Source of the DNA: Byssothecium circinans
Taxonomy: Eukaryota > Ascomycota > Dothideomycetes > Pleosporales > Massarinaceae
DNA: 64,000 nucleotides
NCBI GenBank assembly: GCA_010015675.1
Contig: ML976978.1
Span: 1,104,267 to 1,168,266, forward strand
Direction of reading: 5' to 3'
The notes below the pieces were generated by a model, which saw only the letters and a program-made list of their open reading frames with translations, was not told the origin of the DNA and ran no database searches. Below, piece after piece: positions 33,398 through 44,769 of this stretch. The translations under genes were made by a program, and so were the position numbers. Each line of letters opens with the position of its first letter. Within the stretch, counting starts at the first letter, position 1.

Positions 33398-33637
33398 TGA
33401 GGCCTACAACTCATCCGTGATGCGTGGAATGTTGCGTGGACACCAGAGCTGGCGTATAACTGGCCAGGGGCTTGCAAGTTTGAGGCCTACCATCCGGGTG
33501 TGATATGTAATAAAATGCAATCAAGCTCCGATCCATCTTTCTATTCGCTGTGATTGAGGCCTACCATGCACCTCTCATGCAGCAAAAATGCGCGACCCCG
33601 CAACAGGGAGGAGGGGAAGAGCAGTGAGGCCTACCAT
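33398..33637. repeat. Four-copy motif TGAGGCCTACCAT in a divergent promoter
   Basis: Copies begin at 33398 (TGAGGCCTACAAC, variant), 33481, 33555 and 33625. The last three share all 13 bases. Spacing is 83, 74 and 70 bp. The core AGGCCT is palindromic. The array fills the 480-bp region between the minus-strand hypothetical gene and the zinc-finger gene. Intervening sequences are not repeats of each other, so this is not a simple tandem duplication. Confidence 0.8.
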
Positions 33638-33663
33638 CAGCTCCAACCAATCACATCTCTCCC

Positions 33664-34560
33664 ATGTCCGCAAAGCTCCGGTGAGCCATCAGATATATAA
33701 CCACGCCTTCGTTCACATCTCAAGTGTTCTTTTCCTTCACGGGTCGGCCCAGCACTAGACGTGCAGCCGCACGCTCCGATCAAACTCCTCTCGACTCGTG
33801 TCACTCTTTTATTTCTTCTTTTCTACTCTTTCGTTCGGCCATTTCTCGCCTTTACACACATACTCCACTCTTTTTGTCCCAGTCGGCCGTCGCCCCGTTC
33901 ACAACTTGTTTCAAGGAGTGAGCTCTTATTTCTAGTCAGGCCCCTCTAGGAACTTCTGGACCAGAATTATCTACACCTACATCACTTCTACCGTTCATCG
34001 ATCCTACGTGGGTCCAGGCTGGAAATGTGCAAGGTCCTTTGCCACCGTGGCACTGGGGAATCCAGTCCACGCCGAACACTGAGCCTGCTGGACAGGACGG
34101 TGGAGTATATCGAGAAGCGTCATGGCCGACGGAAGATGTGGAAGAGATAGAAAACCTACCAGAAAATAGCATTGATCTGCTACAACAAGTCGGTCCAGCC
34201 ACCCAAATTCTGGGATCTTCAACTGTCGAAGGGTCGTCCAATGGTTTTCCATGCAAGGAATGCTCCAGGATCTTTTCCAAGCGGTACGAACTTAAGTGAG
34301 TCTTCTCCCTCTAACGTTCTATGGAATTCTAACAAGTGGCTACTAGCCGCCATCTTAAGCAACATTTCCCTCAGTTTCCATGTTCGAGGTGTGCGAAAGT
34401 TTTCCAGTACAGCAAAGACCTCACCCAACATATCAAAGACATCCACAGGGAAACAGTTGAAGAGTCGAGCCTGGAGTACTGTCAGCACGATGGCTGTGAC
34501 TACAGCACTCCGCGGAAAGATAATCTCAGAAGGCACATTCGCGCCCGTCACCCGGTGTGA
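33664..34560 (+). CDS. C2H2 zinc-finger protein (three fingers)
   Basis: The secure part is 33936-34295 plus 34347-34560, joined over a 51-nt GTGAGT...ACTAG intron. It encodes three C2H2 fingers: CKECSRIF...LNRHLKQH, CSRCAKVF...LTQHIKDIH and CQHDGCDY...LRRHIRARH, ending nearly at the C-terminus. The secure frame has no ATG upstream. A first exon ATG TCC GCA AAG CTC CG (33664-33680), a GTGAGC donor and a TTTCTAG acceptor (intron 33681-33935) restore the frame in phase and give 196 residues. This is my model, but it is not proven. The N-terminal ~100 residues are acidic and Pro-rich, as in a small transcription factor. DNA binding is inferred from the fingers only. Confidence 0.65.
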
Positions 34561-34805
34561 ATTGCGCTGCCGTAGATGCTGTCCATCAGATGTAGTCAAT
34601 CATACGATCGTCATGCTCATCCGTTTCTATTTACAAAGAGAATTCGAGATTCACATAGGCGACCAGAGTGATGTCGATCTTGTCCTCGCCTCCCCGCAAC
34701 TCCACCGCCGCTTTCTTCAACATCCTTCCTTGCACTTTGTAATCCGTGATTCCGCCCTTTTAAAGCCCCGGAACGCCACTGAGCACCTTCTATGCGATGT
34801 AGACT

Positions 34806-36040
34806 TCACTTGACAAAAGTGTTGACGGGAAGTCGGTAGATGTCGATGGTCCAGTAGGGTCGCCTCGTGCCCTCCCATTCTTTGCTTCCATGGAGCGTGC
34901 GTGGGACTTGGATGTCTTCCCAAGTCGTATCGAAGCCTGCCTCGTACAGGTCCATCTCCGCCACCTTTTTGTCATTAGTGTTTTCCCATTCGAATGGATG
35001 TCTAGATATCTTACCTTCGTATACACATCATAGCAGATCTGCCTATCCGCACCAAGCCCGTTGTACCACCCAAACTTGCCATCAGGCGCCAAAAGCTGAA
35101 TGACGTATTCAGAGAAGAACTCCTTCAATGCTGCGTAGTCCTCTGCGAAGGTGTCGTAATAGATACCGTCCAGAACGACACCCTGCTCGACAAGCTTAGG
35201 GAGGATATCCTGCCACCTTCCCTCGTGAATGATGACGTTCGGCTTATCGTACCAACCCTGCTCCCTCAGTCGCTGGTGAACTTGCGGATGCGCCTCGATG
35301 ATGTGATGCTCAGACGGCTCATGCGTTTGGATCGCCGTGTCGACAATCCCCATCCCGTGACCAACATTCATGAGCTTGAGTCCTTTCTTTGGCGCGATAG
35401 TCTCGGCGTGCCGTTGCATGATCTGCGTTTCCCAGTCCATCATAACGGCGTTGTCGCTCTCGTCTAGCAGAATTCCGGGCTTGTACCGTAACTGACTCTT
35501 GAGATAGGCCTTGTTGTCCAAGGAGACATCATCCAGAGTTGCTGGGTCTGCAGTGGGCTTTGCTCCCTCTTCAGAAACCTTTTGCTTCTTGGCCGCGGGC
35601 TGCTTCTCCAGTACCTCTTCATCTTCTTCCGCTTCGTCACTACCGGCCAAGCCCAACGCGGCCATCTTTGCGAACAGTAGCTCCGCCCGGACACCGGCTT
35701 CTACCATGATATCGTAGATCTTTTTCTGGCCTAGCTTTAGCGCAATGCATCCCGGTGTCTCGTCCTCCTTGTTCAAATCGTTCCAGATGGCACCATTTTC
35801 GAGCAACAGCGTTACTGTCTGCACCGCGTCCTCGCCCGCTTCTTTGCCATCCGCCGCTTTTCCGCATGCGGCAATTGCAGCGTGAATTGGTGATGTAGCG
35901 ACAGTTGCGGTGGGGTCTTGAACGTTTGCTGAGCCCTCTTTCAGCAATATCTTCAAGGCTGGTACATCGTGTCTCTCAGCGGCACCGATGATACGTTTTG
36001 CAAGTAGAACAGCCTGCTCGGAAACCTGTTCAATGGACAT
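34806..36040 (-). CDS. RMT2: Protein arginine N-methyltransferase 2 (RMT2)
   Basis: Two exons on the minus strand, 36040-35015 and 34964-34806, joined over a 50-nt GTAAGA...AAAAAG intron in phase 0, give 394 residues. The N-terminal ~120 residues form ankyrin-like repeats (DVPALKILLKEGSANVQD, TLLLENGAIWNDLN). A Glu/Lys-rich linker follows, then the methyltransferase domain with motif I LMNVGHGMGIVDT, DGIYYDTFAEDY, and the end block DLYEAGFDTTWEDI...RRPYWTIDIYRLPV. Yeast RMT2 methylates the delta-nitrogen of an arginine in ribosomal protein L12. The splice is confirmed by restoration of the conserved C-terminus. Confidence 0.95.
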
Positions 36041-36430
36041 GTTTGCGTTGTCGTGGGAGTCGAGTACCGAAGTTTTGATGGTGGGATGTTTATCGATTAA
36101 GTTTTTTACTTATCGATAAGCAGTAGCGTTCACTGCTGTAACTACTTTTGGATTAGTGGGATTTGGGCATTGTGTCATCGATTCTACGGGTGCAGATGTA
36201 ATGGAGAATGCGACTAGATTATCAAGGCAGCTCATTCTTTACACACTAAAATTGCGCATATGCTTGATTCTATCCTATTCACAAGCAAATTTTTAGGTAT
36301 CGTCCGTTCAGCACTTACAGGACTAGAGCAGAGGTCTGGAGTCACATTCGAACTTCAAATTCGTGGGAAATGTATCTAGAATCCAGAATCTTGACTGTAG
36401 TGTTTTTTCCTACATCCGTGACTAGAACTG
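36041..36430. other. Intergenic region
   Basis: 390 bp, AT-leaning, holding the RMT2 promoter. TTATCGATAA-like palindromic sequence occurs near 36090-36120. No gene was seen. Confidence 0.35.
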
Positions 36431-37897
36431 TCATGTTTGCTCTTCAATCATATCTTCAGCTGAAGCTTCCTCTGATCTGAAGTCGTAGGATGGATACTCC
36501 GACTCGATCATTGCGCCTTCTTCCTCCCACTCGATATCGCGAACTTGGTTGACTCTACTATGAGGGAAATTGGGCAAGGTTTCCAGCCAGCCTTCCGCAG
36601 CCCTAGCCCAGCCATGCGGACCTGGCGGTAGACGCTCATGATGGTCGCATAGGAGGCGACAAAGTGTTCTGAGCTCGCCAGGACGGTCTGGCATGATCCG
36701 CTTCAATAAAGATCCGAGGGTCGAATAGTATCTCTTCGGCGGCCAATGTGTGTTCAAAAATCTCTAAGTCAAGATCTGCGGGGAAACGGTGGGCGACGGT
36801 TAGGTGGACATGAGTAAGAACCTCGAAATACGCGTCTTTGCAGCATATCCAAGCTTTGCCCCAGGGTGTTGAAGGGGCATGATTGCTCGCCATTTTTGCA
36901 ATTCCTTGCTGTGTTGACGCGTCGAATACACAATGTGGGCTTCGCATTCTTCCGTTTACGGCCCGACAGGCTTCAGAGAAATTGAAGAACTCATCGAGGT
37001 GATCTTCGTCCGTGTGAAGTCTTCAGAGTGTTCTTTCATGAGTGCATCGATGCGTTGATGTCTCTCCACTGTGGCAGAACGTAGATTGGTTTCAGATCGA
37101 GTTTGGATTATGTTCAGCTTGTAGTCTAGCTCGAGGCGAAATCCTGGAACCCAATAGTCCGAAAGATTGTAAACGGTTTCAATTCCTTCTTCGACGGAAT
37201 CCAAGAAGCAACTGTTATCTAGACGACCGAAGATTTGCGATGACAGATCGTGCATGTTTTGTTGGATGTACTGGGCGTATGATTCAGGATCTGTTGTATA
37301 TATTTCAAGATCCTGGTGCACTTGTTCAGGTACTCTAAACTTGTCAGCAATCCGAATCGTGATCAGGAACGCTCAAAAGAGCCATAGATGGGAATGGCTT
37401 GATAACGTAGAAGTGTGAATAAGTCCCAACTTATTATCCTGCAGTATATTGACTCCTTCCCCCCAATTGCTTGCTTTGCCGGTCTCTTCAATAGCCTTGT
37501 TAACCATTTTGCCCAAGACGGTGAGTTTGTCGTTGAAGTGTTCGATGAATTCCTCAAACATCTCGGTCACCTTATTAAAGCTTTTTTCCAACTCGTTTCC
37601 CGGTCTTTGAAGATGCGGATTCCGGCTGACGGGACCATTTTTCACATACATCTCAAGATTTTCGTAACGTTAGTAAAGCTCGGCCATAGTCATAACGACA
37701 TCGCGGATGCCTTCCACCGAATAGTCGCCTGAAACAACGTCTCGCATCACTTCCGCTCCATAATTCATGTCTAATGCCTCAGATTCTTTCTTGATCTCTT
37801 TTACGCTTTGCGCGTTCGAGTTGGGGTTTTCAGGTGTCTCCCGTTGGCGTCCAGAGGATCCCGTGGCGTCTCTGGTAGTAATCACATTTTGTTGCAA
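36431..37897 (-). pseudogene. Decayed hypothetical gene (one nonsense, two frameshifts)
   Basis: Several minus-strand frames join into one protein-like text. The frame entering at 37897 meets TAA at 37670-37672 (AELY-stop-RYENLEMYVKNG), which reads as CAA to TAA. A probable intron near 37430-37345 ends in GCTGAC...TTTAG, after which VPEQVHQDLEIY begins. Around 37008-37016 one base is missing, so the frame moves from SEDFTRT to DEDHLDEFFNFSEACRAV. An extra A in the run at 36756-36760 shifts LTVAHRFPADLDLEI to NTHWPPKRYYSTLGS, which ends properly at 36431. The product would be a helical, charged protein of unknown family. Sequencing error could explain one lesion but hardly all three. The start is not located. 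Confidence 0.55.
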
Positions 37898-38683
37898 GGA
37901 CCTCGTGATTGTGTTATTGGTGAGTGATAAGATGAGGCATGGAGTTGAAGGAGAAAGGAGGGAAGTGACGATGGGAATTTGGAGGTCGTTCGGATGTCCC
38001 AGTGCTCATTCTTGAACACGCTAAACCGATATTGGTTAGCCTGATGTGTTGTGAAGCGCGACGCCTGATCACGTGAGTTATGCATTCATCCATTATAGGG
38101 AAGCGCAGTTGAATAAAGGCAGTCATGTCACGAAGCCTCTTAACATGCACGCGGTTGAAAGAATTCCCCACACACCTAATACCTCTCTCACCAAGTATCA
38201 CCGACGATAACACGTCAACTACACTACTATTACATTTAATAAAATATAGAATTATAAAGCTAGGCTAACTATTCTATCCGTGAGTAGGAAGATATAAAGG
38301 GTTTTGTTGTGTGTAGAAAAATAGAAGGTGAAGTTTTTTTTGGTGTGCGGCAAACTGTTTCAATTGTGTGACAGGGTAACAACGACTGTCAACCGCATTC
38401 TAAAAGCTATTTAATAGGTCTGAAAGGCGCATAGGAGCATTTCTACTCTTAGAAGCAAACTAAACGGTCTGTGTTACGAGCAGTTAACTAGACGTTTCTG
38501 GGTGTGCGGCCGTCTATAACGTCTTCAGTATCAACACAGATACCCAGTAATATCACAGGCAAAAATCGATTTCTCGAAGGTACACGTAAATATATTAAAC
38601 AAATAAACCCTGAGATGTAAATATTCGCATGAAGCTGGACAATCGCTCCACGGTACCAAAATCGTAGTCAAACTAGCTGACTC
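37898..38683. other. Intergenic, AT-leaning region
   Basis: About 790 bp without a supported gene. From 38220 on it is rich in TA steps and T-runs. It has no clear repeat structure. Confidence 0.35.
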
Positions 38684-39412
38684 TTACTCTGCTCGCATGA
38701 AAACAATTTCAACACCCGTCTTGCCCTTCGACTCCATAACCTCCTTCATCCTCTTCACCGCCTTGGCCCCCTTCTCCAATCTCAGCACCTCCAAATCAAC
38801 CTTCTCGCTCTCAACCTTCCTCTTCATACCATTCACCCGTCTCGTCAGCTCCTCGTCACCACACACCCACTCCAAGACCGCCATTTTCCCCCGAATCTTC
38901 TCCGCATAGTCCTCATTCTCTCGGATATACCAGTGGAATGCTTCAGGAACGCTAGTCTCCGTGTCAATATAAGCATCGACTTTCGCGAGGGCCTTGACGA
39001 GTGCTTTGATATAAGGTTCCGTGAAGGGGAGTCGGTGAAGCTGCCAGATCTTTTGGAAATCGGGTAGTGTGAGATCCTCATGGATGTCTTCCTCGAGAGT
39101 GAGTGCTAGGAACCTACGGAGATTGAGGAGTGGGCTGGTGCCGAAGAAGGCCATTGTGGCGTCCATTTGGATACATTCGGCAACTGTGGCTATGATGTTG
39201 TCGGCGCGTTCACTGACTTCAGCTTCGCGGAATTGGAGGACTTTTTGGAGTCCGACGGGGGATACGGTCTTGGGAAGGACGGCGATATGGGGCTGCGAGG
39301 GGTGGATGTAGTGGTGGAGACGGGGGAAGAGTGTGTGGAGTTGGGGGAGTGTGAGGGTCGTGGTTACTAGACAGCGTTTGGAAATGATAAGTTGGGGTGT
39401 TGTGGTAGCCAT
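38684..39412 (-). CDS. Hypothetical protein
   Basis: Single exon, 242 residues. The N-terminal ~55 residues are Thr/His/Pro-rich. The rest is ordered and helical, e.g. QKVLQFREAEVSERADNIIATVAECIQMDATMAFF and EDYAEKIRGKMAVLEWVCGDEELTRRV. A Lys/Glu-rich C-terminal helix follows (KVESEKVDLEVLRLEKGAKAVKRMKEVMESKGK), possibly a coiled coil. No domain, signal peptide or membrane helix is recognised. Composition and length support a real gene. It lies in tandem, same strand, downstream of the thioesterase gene. Confidence 0.65.
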   Translation of the reverse strand: MATTTPQLIISKRCLVTTTLTLPQLHTLFPRLHHYIHPSQPHIAVLPKTVSPVGLQKVLQFREAEVSERADNIIATVAECIQMDATMAFFGTSPLLNLRRFLALTLEEDIHEDLTLPDFQKIWQLHRLPFTEPYIKALVKALAKVDAYIDTETSVPEAFHWYIRENEDYAEKIRGKMAVLEWVCGDEELTRRVNGMKRKVESEKVDLEVLRLEKGAKAVKRMKEVMESKGKTGVEIVFMRAE

Positions 39413-39699
39413 GTTGTGGGGATTGATGTTCTGTCATGGGATCGGGTCTCGCGGGGAGAAGATATAGGGAAGGTGTAGGTGAACAATGTGATTGTGTTGG
39501 AGACACACTTTACTGTTGTTATTTTTGTATGCAATACTGCACATGTTCTGAACAATGTTGTGTGAGAAGACGCCATGTCTCATTTGTCTCAAGCCGACTT
39601 TGCCGAGAGAGACCGCGTGTTCACGATAGATGTGTAGCGAAGCATCCGGTCGTGAATAATGCCATTCTACAGATTGGTAAGTCGCACGTTGTCCCATCC

Positions 39700-40341
39700 C
39701 TACAACCTCGACCCTCCTCCAAGCCTCACCCACAGCGCATCAGCCTGCACCAGCGGCGTCCCGTCCCCATTTTTTATGATGGCCCTTAATTTCATCTTAT
39801 AGCCCTTGTCCTCAACTATCTTGACCTCGATTCCCACGACTCCTGGGCAATGCACCGGCCTCAAAAACTTCATTTCCAGATGAGCTGTCACAAGGTACCC
39901 CTTCAGCGCTTTCTCCAGCGGCGCACGCTCCTTCAACATGCTCTTACTGTTCTCATTATATCTTTTCGCCCAATCGGCTGGGTCGGTTCTTGAGCCCATC
40001 GTCTCTTGTACTATCATGGCCCATCCCAAGGCCTCATCCATCATAGTCATGACGGCGCCGCCATGGCAGGTTGTGGGGAAGCCCATGAGCCCTTCCCCGA
40101 ATTTGCAGAGTGATACCGTCCTTGCGGTAAGTGTGGAGCCCGGCGCGGGATTCTCGTAGAGTTCCACCCACTGTTGCAAGCCGTTGTTCGCGCTCATCGT
40201 TTCTCGGCAGAAGAGGTCAGGGTCGGCATCGAGATGGAAGTCCCGGAAGCGACTGCGGATGTTCCATTCTGAGGATCGGAGGAGTGCAGTCGCCCATTTT
40301 ATGGTTGCAAAAGCTTCGATTTGCTCTGCGCTGGCGGGCAT
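39700..40341 (-). CDS. Hotdog-fold (PaaI/THEM4-like) thioesterase
   Basis: Single exon, 213 residues. The hotdog signature is clear: FPTTCHGGAVMTMMDEALGWAM contains the HGG turn and the catalytic-type Asp on the following helix. Later strands are HLEMKFLRPVHCPGVVGIEVKIVEDKGYKMKLRAII and LVQADALWVRL. A ~35-residue insert (MGSRTDPADWAKRYNENSKSMLKERA) interrupts the domain. Such enzymes cleave acyl-CoA or related thioesters. Fungal homologues sit in the cytosol or mitochondria. The substrate is unknown. The gene is divergent from the BRCT gene. Confidence 0.85.
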   Translation of the reverse strand: MPASAEQIEAFATIKWATALLRSSEWNIRSRFRDFHLDADPDLFCRETMSANNGLQQWVELYENPAPGSTLTARTVSLCKFGEGLMGFPTTCHGGAVMTMMDEALGWAMIVQETMGSRTDPADWAKRYNENSKSMLKERAPLEKALKGYLVTAHLEMKFLRPVHCPGVVGIEVKIVEDKGYKMKLRAIIKNGDGTPLVQADALWVRLGGGSRL

Positions 40342-41099
40342 TGTTGCGGTAGCTGTGGTGGGTGGAGGGCGTTGGGATGGAGATGCGACGGGACGATCAT
40401 GCAGCTGAACGCCTGAAGGGGCTTGGGATTCGTTGAAGCATGACAGCAGCGGCTGCTGGGGATACAGCAGAGGCGCAATGGCTCTTCATGCTTGGTGCTA
40501 GCTCTGCCATGTTCGTGCGTGGTCGAATGGTGAAAGCGAAAGTGCGTGTGATCGGGGGGGATTCGGCCGCGCTAGACTAGTCAGTAGCATTGACGCCAAT
40601 TTGCTCGCTGTTGAATGTTGAGCCTCTGGCACCGATTACCACAAATATTCCAACATTTGAACACTATGAGATGAAAATCGCGAAGTGAAGGTTGCTGGGG
40701 GATGGAGTCTCGAGAGGCTAGAGGACCGGTGTCGCCTGTCCAAGCCACAATGCCGAATGCTGCCTTTACTCGCCATCAAAGTCGCCATCAGGGAGGGCGT
40801 TGCCTGTCGGATTCCAGGCAGAATGGCCATCCATCGTGTACTTTTCAGGCGTCAGTCGCGCGAAAGCCCGTGATAGCGCGATTCAGGCCACGGCTGCCTG
40901 GGTTGCGCCATCTAGAGTTCTGGCTGCTGACAGCTGCGGCGAGACGGGCACCTACATAAACAACAACAACACCCGCTCACTTTCACCCTCACTTCCACCC
41001 ACCTTTCCCTACTCTGCCAATTGCTTTTTTGAACTCCCGCTGAGCTTTCTCGTACATATTTGCATTTACTTCTGCACTGCCTGTGTCGCAATTGCTATA
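40342..41099. promoter_or_regulatory. Divergent promoter between the thioesterase and BRCT genes
   Basis: 758 bp with no supported gene. The last ~120 bp before 41100 is CT- and CA-rich (CACTTTCACCCTCACTTCC) and is the likely BRCT-gene leader. No TATA box was seen. Confidence 0.4.
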
Positions 41100-42331
41100 A
41101 TGGCCCCCAAGACAGACACCGTCTCGATTAGCGTACGAAGCGACGCGCTGGAAGGTGACAGAGTTATCATCACAGGCGAGATCGGAGGACAGAGCCGCAA
41201 AAGTGCAGAGCAGATCCTCATCAATGCGGGCGCGACGATTGAGAAGAGCTTGAACAAAAAGGTTACGCTCGTGGTGTTGGGTGAGAATGCAGGCCAGGCC
41301 AAGGTGAGCGCCATGATGTATTTTCCCCGGTGACGTTTCGCTAATATATTTAGCTCGACAAAATTGAGAAGCTAGGATGCGAGACGAAAGAGTGGGATGA
41401 CTTGATTGAGGAGATCAAGGGTGATGGCGGCGCTGCTGCTGATGCTGATGAACCGGCGGATGAAGACGAGGAGGAGGAGGAAGCGGAGCCTGAGGTTGAA
41501 AAGGTGCGAAATTTGCCCGACCATGCAGTCTTGTGTCCTAAGTCTCGCAACACTTTTCTCAACCTGAGCTTGAGAAAGTATCAGAAGACTTGTGGCCTCG
41601 TACTGAAAGCATCTTGGACGTGGATTAATTGAAAGTTGTAGCCCAAGTCAAAGAAAGCCAAAGCCGCACCAAAAACTGCACCCAAGGCCGCTCCCAAAGC
41701 CAAAGCCAAAGCCAATACCAAGGCGAAAGCCGCACCAGCACCAGCCGCTGCATCAAGCGGAGAAGGATCTGACCCGGACTTCCTCCACGACAAGTGTGTC
41801 ATCATCACGGGCGCCATCCCCGGCCACGAACGCAAGGAGGCCCAGGCGATTCTTGAAAATGCCGGAGCTCACGTTGCCAAATCCCTCAACAAGCAGGTCG
41901 AACTTGTCATCTTAGGAACCAAACCTGGCCCCGACAAGTTGAAAAAGATCGATGACCTAGGAGCGGAAACAATTGAATGGACTGAGCTTGCCGACAAGCT
42001 CGGCCTTGAAGTTGCACCAGAGAAGGAGGTCGCCGAAGTCGAAGCCGGTGAAGCACCCGATTCCATTGATAGCATGACGCTGCTCATTACTGGGGAAATC
42101 AATGGCTTCACTCGCTCTTCTGCTCAGAAGCTTCTTGAAGCGGAAGGCGCAAAGTTTGCAAAGTCTGTCACCAAAGCTGTTGAGCTCGTGGTTCTTGGGA
42201 TCAACGCCGGACCCGACAAGCTCGCGCAGATCAAGGAGAAGGGCATCCCTACGTGCGATTGGGATGCTCTGGTTGCGAAACTCGGCATTGACGCTGAGCA
42301 GCCAGCCAAGAAGAAGGCGAAGAAGAACTAG
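41100..42331 (+). CDS. Three-BRCT-repeat, Lys/Ala-rich nuclear-type protein
   Basis: Three exons, 41100-41303, 41354-41503 and 41642-42331, give 347 residues. Three BRCT-like units share a pattern (ITG.I.G..R..A..IL..AGA...KSL.K.V.LV.LG...G..KL.KI..LG...W..L): residues ~8-90, ~155-240 and ~250-335. An acidic linker (EDEEEEEAEPE) and a Lys/Ala/Pro linker (KSKKAKAAPKTAPKAA) separate units 1 and 2, and the C-terminus is basic (KKKAKKN). BRCT domains bind phosphopeptides or DNA ends, so a DNA-damage or chromatin role is likely but not shown. The repeats resemble each other more than a generic BRCT, suggesting internal duplication. Confidence 0.8.
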
Positions 42332-43126
42332 CCTTCTTTTCGCAGTCGTCCTTCGAAAGCTCTCTATTTCCTTGGTTGTTTCCTCGCCGTTTTGTTAATG
42401 GTCGACGTCGAGCTGGTACACAAAGTCAATCCATAGGCGTTGTTTGGTACTGGTAACAGCGCGCAGCGGGATGGAAGTCTTGTACCAGCGTATATACGAG
42501 ATGGGATTCCCTTGTCCACTAAACACTCTTATTCTCTTTTTCCTTCTTTCCACTTCTGTTGAAATGTCTTCACAATTCACAATCAACCTTGCAGCACTCG
42601 CCTTCTCCATAGTCGTCTAATCATCCGATGTTCGTTCTATTTGCCGGCCAAAGGCCGTTTAAGGCCGCACATTCGCAGGCGTCGAAAATCTACTGATTTA
42701 GAGAGAGCCTACTTGTCAAAGCGAAAGCAGGATGCTTATCGATAGAATGTCATAGTAGCGAGAGGGTCGGCACAGCAACTTTCGGAGCACAACAACTTTC
42801 GGCTAACAACAGCGTATGCAGGCACCAGCATATATTTCCTCAATCCTTCTTCCAGCACCGATTTCGCACGGTCATACCACTCACGCGGACTTGTCTTGAA
42901 AAATCGGTGTGGAGGAGAGTCATACTGTACTTTGACTCTGTTGGGTTAGACGAATGACGACCCTGCCCGTACAGTACAAGCTAGGGCGTGCTTACATAAC
43001 TACCGCCCTCCCACCTATAAGAAAGGGTGTGGGGAAAACAATGTTTTTCCCCACTTCGATTGTGTCTCTCTCCCAAAACTAACTTTGGTGTCGTAAGTGC
43101 GAAGAAAGAGATATTGAACTGGCCAG
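42332..43126. other. Intergenic region with TATA box of the MFS gene
   Basis: 795 bp without a supported gene. TATAAG at 43016-43021 lies about 106 bp upstream of the MFS ATG and is a plausible core promoter. Confidence 0.4.
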
Positions 43127-44769
43127 ATGAACGCGTTAGCAGAGGAGCAACAACCTTTGCTCGGTCCCATCCTCGAAGACGCCGAAGATGCGATATCGGT
43201 TCGACATGGCGGCATCACAGAAATTTTAGATTTCGAGGTTGGTGACAAGGAAGATCCTAGGCAGTGGGCGAAGTCGTTTAGATGGTTTATTGTGCTTTTG
43301 CTTGCATGCATGGCGTTTACCGTGTAAATTCCACCTTCCCTTCTTCATACAATCGCAATCTCTTAAGTACACCTGATGCTAACAACCGCGCTATAGAACA
43401 TTCACATGTATCGGAGTCGTCCCAGTAGCAACGCGCATAGTCGACGAGCTTTCCGGCCCCGACGCCTCCACAACATCAACGTCCGCGCTCCTCGTCACCA
43501 TCTGGGAACTCGGTGAAGCCGCCGGACCACTCGTAACCGCCCCGCTTTCCGAGCTCTTTGGCCGCTACCCTGTCATGAACATCTGCAACCTGGGCTTCAT
43601 TTTCTTTACGCTACTTGCCGTCTCGAGTAAAAGCACCTCGCTCTTCATCGTAGCGAGAATGCTTACTGGAGTCACCGTGGCGTCGAACGTGCTGAATCCC
43701 GCAATCATCGGTGATCTGTTTGACAGCGATGAGCGAGGAAGCGCTATGAGTCTCATTATGCTAGCACCGTTGGTCGGAGGCGCCGTCGGTCCTGCCATCA
43801 GTGGGGCTATTGCGCAGACTTTGGGCTGGAGATGGGTGTTGCTAATTGCGACTGGTTTGGCAGTGTGCTGCGAGATTCTCTTCCTTGCGTGCTTCCGAGA
43901 GACGTATAAGATGAGCATTTTGAAGAAGCGCGCTAGGAAACTCCAGGAACAGAACGAAGGGTATGACGAGGTGGCAAAATCGAAGAACGGCTCTGGCAGC
44001 GATGTGAAGAAACTGTGGCATGCTATCACCAGACCTTTCGCAGTCTTATTCGGATCGAAAGTGTTGATCCTACTGTCGCTTTTCGGATCCGTCGCTTTCA
44101 GCTTCTTTTACGTCTTGTCGACTTCGCTGCCGAATATCCTGCAGGATTTTTATGATTTTACGCCTGCTCAGATAGGCTCGGCGTTCATGACATTTAGTAA
44201 GTTTCCCCCTTCCGCCTTCCGCCTTGTTCATCTTTTGTCCTCAAGAACAATAAACCTAACATCTTCCAGGTGTCGGATCCTTCCTAGGCGTCCTAGTCTG
44301 CAACACCCTACTCGACAGAATCTACATCTACCTCCGCTCCCAATCCCCCACCAAATCAGGTCGTCCTGAACACCGCCTCCCCCTCTCCATAATCGGCGGT
44401 GCTCTCCTCCCCCTCTCCGTCGCAGCATACGGTTGGATCGCGCAAACCCATCTTCCCGTTGTCCTCCTCCTCGGCTCCGTCGGCTTCCAAGGCTTCACCC
44501 TCTTGCTTGCCATGATTCCCTTATCTGCGTACGTCGTCGACGCTTTTGGAAATTACTCGGCTAGTGCCATGACGGGCGTTGTCGTTACGAGGTGTTTGAT
44601 GGGAACGTTTTTGCCGCTTGCGACGGGGCCTTTGGCGGAGTGGCTGGGTTGGGGCTGGGGGTGTACGTGTTTGGCGGCGCTGAGTGCGGTGTTGGCGGTG
44701 TGCCCGGTGCTGGTCGCGAGGTATGGGGTGGTTTGGAGGAGGGGGAGTGAGTTTACTAGGGATACTTGA
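43127..44769 (+). CDS. MFS transporter, drug:H+ antiporter (DHA1) type
   Basis: Three exons, 43127-43323, 43397-44196 and 44270-44769, give 498 residues. The cytosolic N-terminus contains DPRQWAKSFRW, a hallmark of fungal DHA1 carriers. The loop 2-3 motif is ELFGRYPVM. Motif C is LAPLVGGAVGPAISGAI in helix 5. ETY follows helix 6 and a long charged central loop follows that, then the C-terminal six helices (IIGGALLPLSVAAYGWIAQ, FQGFTLLLAMIPLSAYVVDAF). About 12 helices are countable. It sits in the plasma membrane and probably exports toxic compounds or metabolites. No partner biosynthetic gene lies beside it. Confidence 0.88.
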
